Shown in pieces: positions 24,382 to 25,087 of a stretch of DNA of 25,087 nt. Position numbers and translations under genes: made by a program. How positions within the stretch are numbered: position 1 is the stretch's first letter; each line of letters opens with the position of its first letter. Below the pieces are notes generated by a model that did not search any database, had not been told where the DNA came from, and was given only the letters and a program-made list of their open reading frames with translations. Origin of the DNA: an uncultured Bacilli bacterium (GTDB lineage: Bacteria; Bacillota_I; Bacilli_A; RFN20; CAG-631); assembly GCA_934202505.1 (NCBI GenBank), contig CAKPXW010000014.1, forward strand, positions 1 through 25,087, read 5' to 3'.

Positions 24382-24420
24382 ATTAATTGATACAAATTTT
24401 TAAAATAAATATTTTTAATA

Positions 24421-24449
24421 TTTATATAAAGCATTATCTGTGGTAAAAT
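24421..24449 (+). promoter_or_regulatory. Candidate promoter of lgt
   Basis: TTTATA (24421-24426), a 17-base spacer and TAAAAT (24444-24449), with a TG extension at 24441-24442. It lies 25 bases before the lgt start and after the uvrA terminator. Confidence 0.55.
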
Positions 24450-24474
24450 AAATTAATAGAATGGATGTGATAAT

Positions 24475-25087
24475 ATGAATTTTATAAATATACTTGCATC
24501 TTCTGTAAAAGGTTTTTGGCCTTATTTACGTTCTAAAGAAGATTCTGATTTTGGTGTATTTTTAAGAATAGGTAATTTTGAAATTAGATGGTATGCAATA
24601 TTAATTTTAACTGGTGCTTTACTTTGTTTATGGCGAGCACATTATGAACTAAAAAGAAGAAAAATGCCAGAGGACTATTATGATAATTTTTTCTTATCAG
24701 TAATTCCAATTTCTATAATTGGTGCACGAGTTTGGTATGTAATTTCCCAAATTGATGAATTCAAAACAGCATCAGGCTCTTTAGACTTTTTAGCAATGCT
24801 TGGCTATAATAAAGCCGCAGGCATGATTGAACTTTCTGGCCTTGCCATTCAAGGTGGTGTTATTTTTGGAGTTATTTGGGGTGTAATATATTTTAAAAAA
24901 ATAAAAACAAGATACCCATTAGGATTGCATTTTGACCTAATTGTTCCTTCAATATTAATTGGTCAGATTGTAGGAAGATGGGGAAACTTTTTCAATGGTG
25001 AAGTTTATGGAAAATTCGTAAATAAAAAGACTTTATGGTGGATTCCAAAGTTTATCGTTAATAAATGTACTTTAGGAAGTATAGGCT
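24475..25087 (+). CDS. lgt: Prolipoprotein diacylglyceryl transferase, partial (right edge)
   Basis: The first 204 codons of Lgt, the membrane enzyme that moves a diacylglyceryl group from phosphatidylglycerol to the lipobox cysteine of prolipoproteins. Seen are IRWYAILILTGALL (first membrane helix), SIIGARVWYV, LSGLAIQGGVIFGVI and the signature GRWGNFFNGEVYG, whose Arg and Asn match catalytic residues of E. coli Lgt (R143, N146). The gene runs off the window, so the C-terminal helices and the second essential Arg are not visible. The ATG at 24475 follows GGATGTGA (24463-24470), the same unusual ribosome-binding site as rpmG. Neighbouring uvrA and lgt are common in Bacillota, often with hprK between, which is absent here. 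It would lipidate the large lipoprotein of this window. Confidence 0.93.
   Translation, partial: MNFINILASSVKGFWPYLRSKEDSDFGVFLRIGNFEIRWYAILILTGALLCLWRAHYELKRRKMPEDYYDNFFLSVIPISIIGARVWYVISQIDEFKTASGSLDFLAMLGYNKAAGMIELSGLAIQGGVIFGVIWGVIYFKKIKTRYPLGLHFDLIVPSILIGQIVGRWGNFFNGEVYGKFVNKKTLWWIPKFIVNKCTLGSIG

Noticed and set aside
8..25087. Use of UGA as tryptophan (Mollicutes code)
   Set aside because: No in-frame TGA occurs in any of the conserved genes; conserved Trp positions are TGG.

Overview
The window is a low-GC (about one third GC by eye) chromosomal segment from a member of the Bacillota. It carries the classic transcription/translation core: sigH-like sigma factor, rpmG, secE, nusG, rplK, rplA, rplJ, rplL, a ybxB/rsmC-type methyltransferase, rpoB, rpoC, then rpsL, rpsG, fusA and tuf, followed by uvrA and the start of lgt. 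All genes are on the + strand. Several sequence traits point towards the Mollicutes/Erysipelotrichia/RF39-like side of the Bacilli: L11 lacks four residues of its proline-rich loop, RpoB has Asn where most bacteria have the rifampicin-contacting His, and there is a Ser/Glu-rich surface lipoprotein. This placement is inference, not a search result. All 17 visible stop codons are TAA or TAG, but Trp is written TGG, so nothing shows a reassigned UGA.

Layout. Positions 1-1664: sigma factor, a promoter, then the tight rpmG-secE-nusG unit ending in a hairpin terminator. Positions 1740-4110: rplK-rplA from their own promoter and structured leader, a typical L10 leader, then rplJ-rplL and a terminator-like hairpin. 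Positions 4134-12654: methyltransferase, rpoB and rpoC (rpoB and rpoC share one base), closed by a long terminator. Positions 12752-16943: a single-gene unit for a 1354-residue modular lipoprotein, with its own strong promoter, a cre-like palindrome and a terminator. It sits where the str operon usually follows rpoC directly or after a small L7Ae-type gene. Positions 17010-21474: rpsL-rpsG-fusA and tuf, with promoters before rpsL and tuf and a terminator after tuf. Positions 21504-25087: uvrA with one in-frame TAA, then lgt running off the right edge.

Functionally, most of the window builds the ribosome factor-binding centre (L11, L10, L12, EF-G, EF-Tu) and RNA polymerase. SecE and Lgt belong to the export and lipid-anchoring route that the large lipoprotein would use. 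The points most worth a second look are the lipoprotein with four copies of an unrecognised module, the nonsense codon in the first ABC signature of uvrA, insertions in RpoC (one next to the F-loop), the RpoB residue predicting rifampicin insensitivity, and the altered L11 loop and L12 factor-binding face. I see no mobile element, CRISPR array, tRNA or rRNA, and no defence or biosynthetic system.
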